Shown one piece after another: positions 63,554-64,000 of a DNA stretch of 64,000 nucleotides; position 1 is the stretch's first letter; every line of letters begins with the position of its first letter. This DNA comes from Prorocentrum cordatum (taxonomy: Eukaryota > Sar > Dinophyceae > Prorocentrales > Prorocentraceae). Where the stretch lies: contig CAUYUJ010019893.1 of NCBI GenBank assembly GCA_963575745.1, positions 589,210 to 653,209 of the forward strand, given 5' to 3'. The translations under genes and the position numbers were made by a program. The notes beneath the pieces were generated by a model, which saw nothing but the letters and a program-made list of their open reading frames with translations, did no database searches and had not been told where the DNA came from.

Positions 63554-64000
63554 TATGGCGTCGTGGACGGGGGCACGGTAAACGGGGGCAGATGGAAAAG
63601 CCGAAGCCCCCGTTTAGCCAAACCCCCGTTTAAGAAGCCCCGACCAGAAATCATTGGGGTTTCCCCTCCCCTACCCTCTGCCTCGGTGCAACCTCGATCC
63701 ATCCGCTGTCCAGCCTAGGCTTATGTCGTTCCCTTCGTAGTTCAAGATCACATCCTAGAATAAACCCGAGCACGCATAAAAGTACCGAACCATTGTCGAA
63801 CGGGTATCGCTTCCCAGGGTCAGACACGGGAAAACCTTCCAGTTTCGGAACATTATTGGTGTTCGAAGTTCTTTTTGGTGACCAGCTAGAAGTAGGTTGG
63901 AACATAATAAGCATAGGCCTGGCGGACATCTCCTCGATCCGACCCCTCGACATCTGGCCGTCGTATGCTCGCAAAGCGCGGCAGGCATACACGTTATCCC
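63554..64000 (-). repeat. Unique DNA plus dispersed repeat family D fragment (minus strand)
   Basis: On the minus strand 63910-63800 reads TTCCAACCTACTTCTAGCTG and later TTTTCCCGTGTCTGACCCTG, matching the start of family D copies 1 and 2. No gene seen. Confidence 0.5.

Overview
The window looks like dinoflagellate nuclear DNA. Relicts of the dinoflagellate spliced leader (core TTTGGCTCAAG) sit just upstream of several open reading frames. The DNA is GC-rich and very rich in micro- and minisatellites, and its few coding segments are transposon genes or unknown proteins with Lys/Ala-rich tails. I cannot fix the genus from sequence alone. No rRNA, tRNA, CRISPR array or bacterial-type operon was seen.

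Positions 1-13.8 kb: a hexanucleotide microsatellite runs into a head-to-tail array. Five ~510-bp blocks with terminal inverted repeats alternate with four coding blocks, all read on the minus strand. The fullest coding block (first) carries a replication-initiator-like gene with a J domain, an HUH endonuclease and an SF3 helicase, broken by frameshifts, followed by a GC-rich 12-bp satellite and a Tc1-type DD34E transposase. The later blocks have lost the helicase and then the endonuclease. In the fourth block the J domain runs in frame through the satellite into an intact transposase, giving a 600-codon reading frame. Each J-domain gene is preceded by a spliced-leader relict. The ~510-bp blocks hold an AT-rich stem-loop that could be a replication origin.

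Positions 13.8-42 kb: almost entirely non-coding. It holds minisatellites (73, 42, 90, ~245 and ~178 bp periods), long TTG, GGA/CCT and GTGC runs, at least six copies of a short inverted-repeat transposon, GC-rich and GATGCATCGCC foldback elements, and other dispersed repeats. Two weak ORFs lie in an island that interrupts the 178-bp satellite.

Positions 42-50.3 kb: a Ty1/copia-type LTR retrotransposon on the minus strand, inserted in a GGA microsatellite. It has ~720-bp LTRs about 96% identical (29 mismatches counted over 716 positions) and one continuous Gag-Pol frame interrupted by two stop codons.

Positions 50.3-58.5 kb: the only stretch resembling ordinary host genes. It has a short acidic hypothetical gene, a 363-residue unknown gene with a spliced-leader relict in its 5' leader, and a ~1,350-residue unknown gene with one well supported 229-nt intron and three frameshifts.

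Positions 58.5-64 kb: polypurine/polypyrimidine tracts, a ~120-150-bp repeat, a 360-bp CCT run and further copies of dispersed elements. No convincing gene was found there. Many long open frames in this window are stop-free repeats or antisense shadows and were not called.
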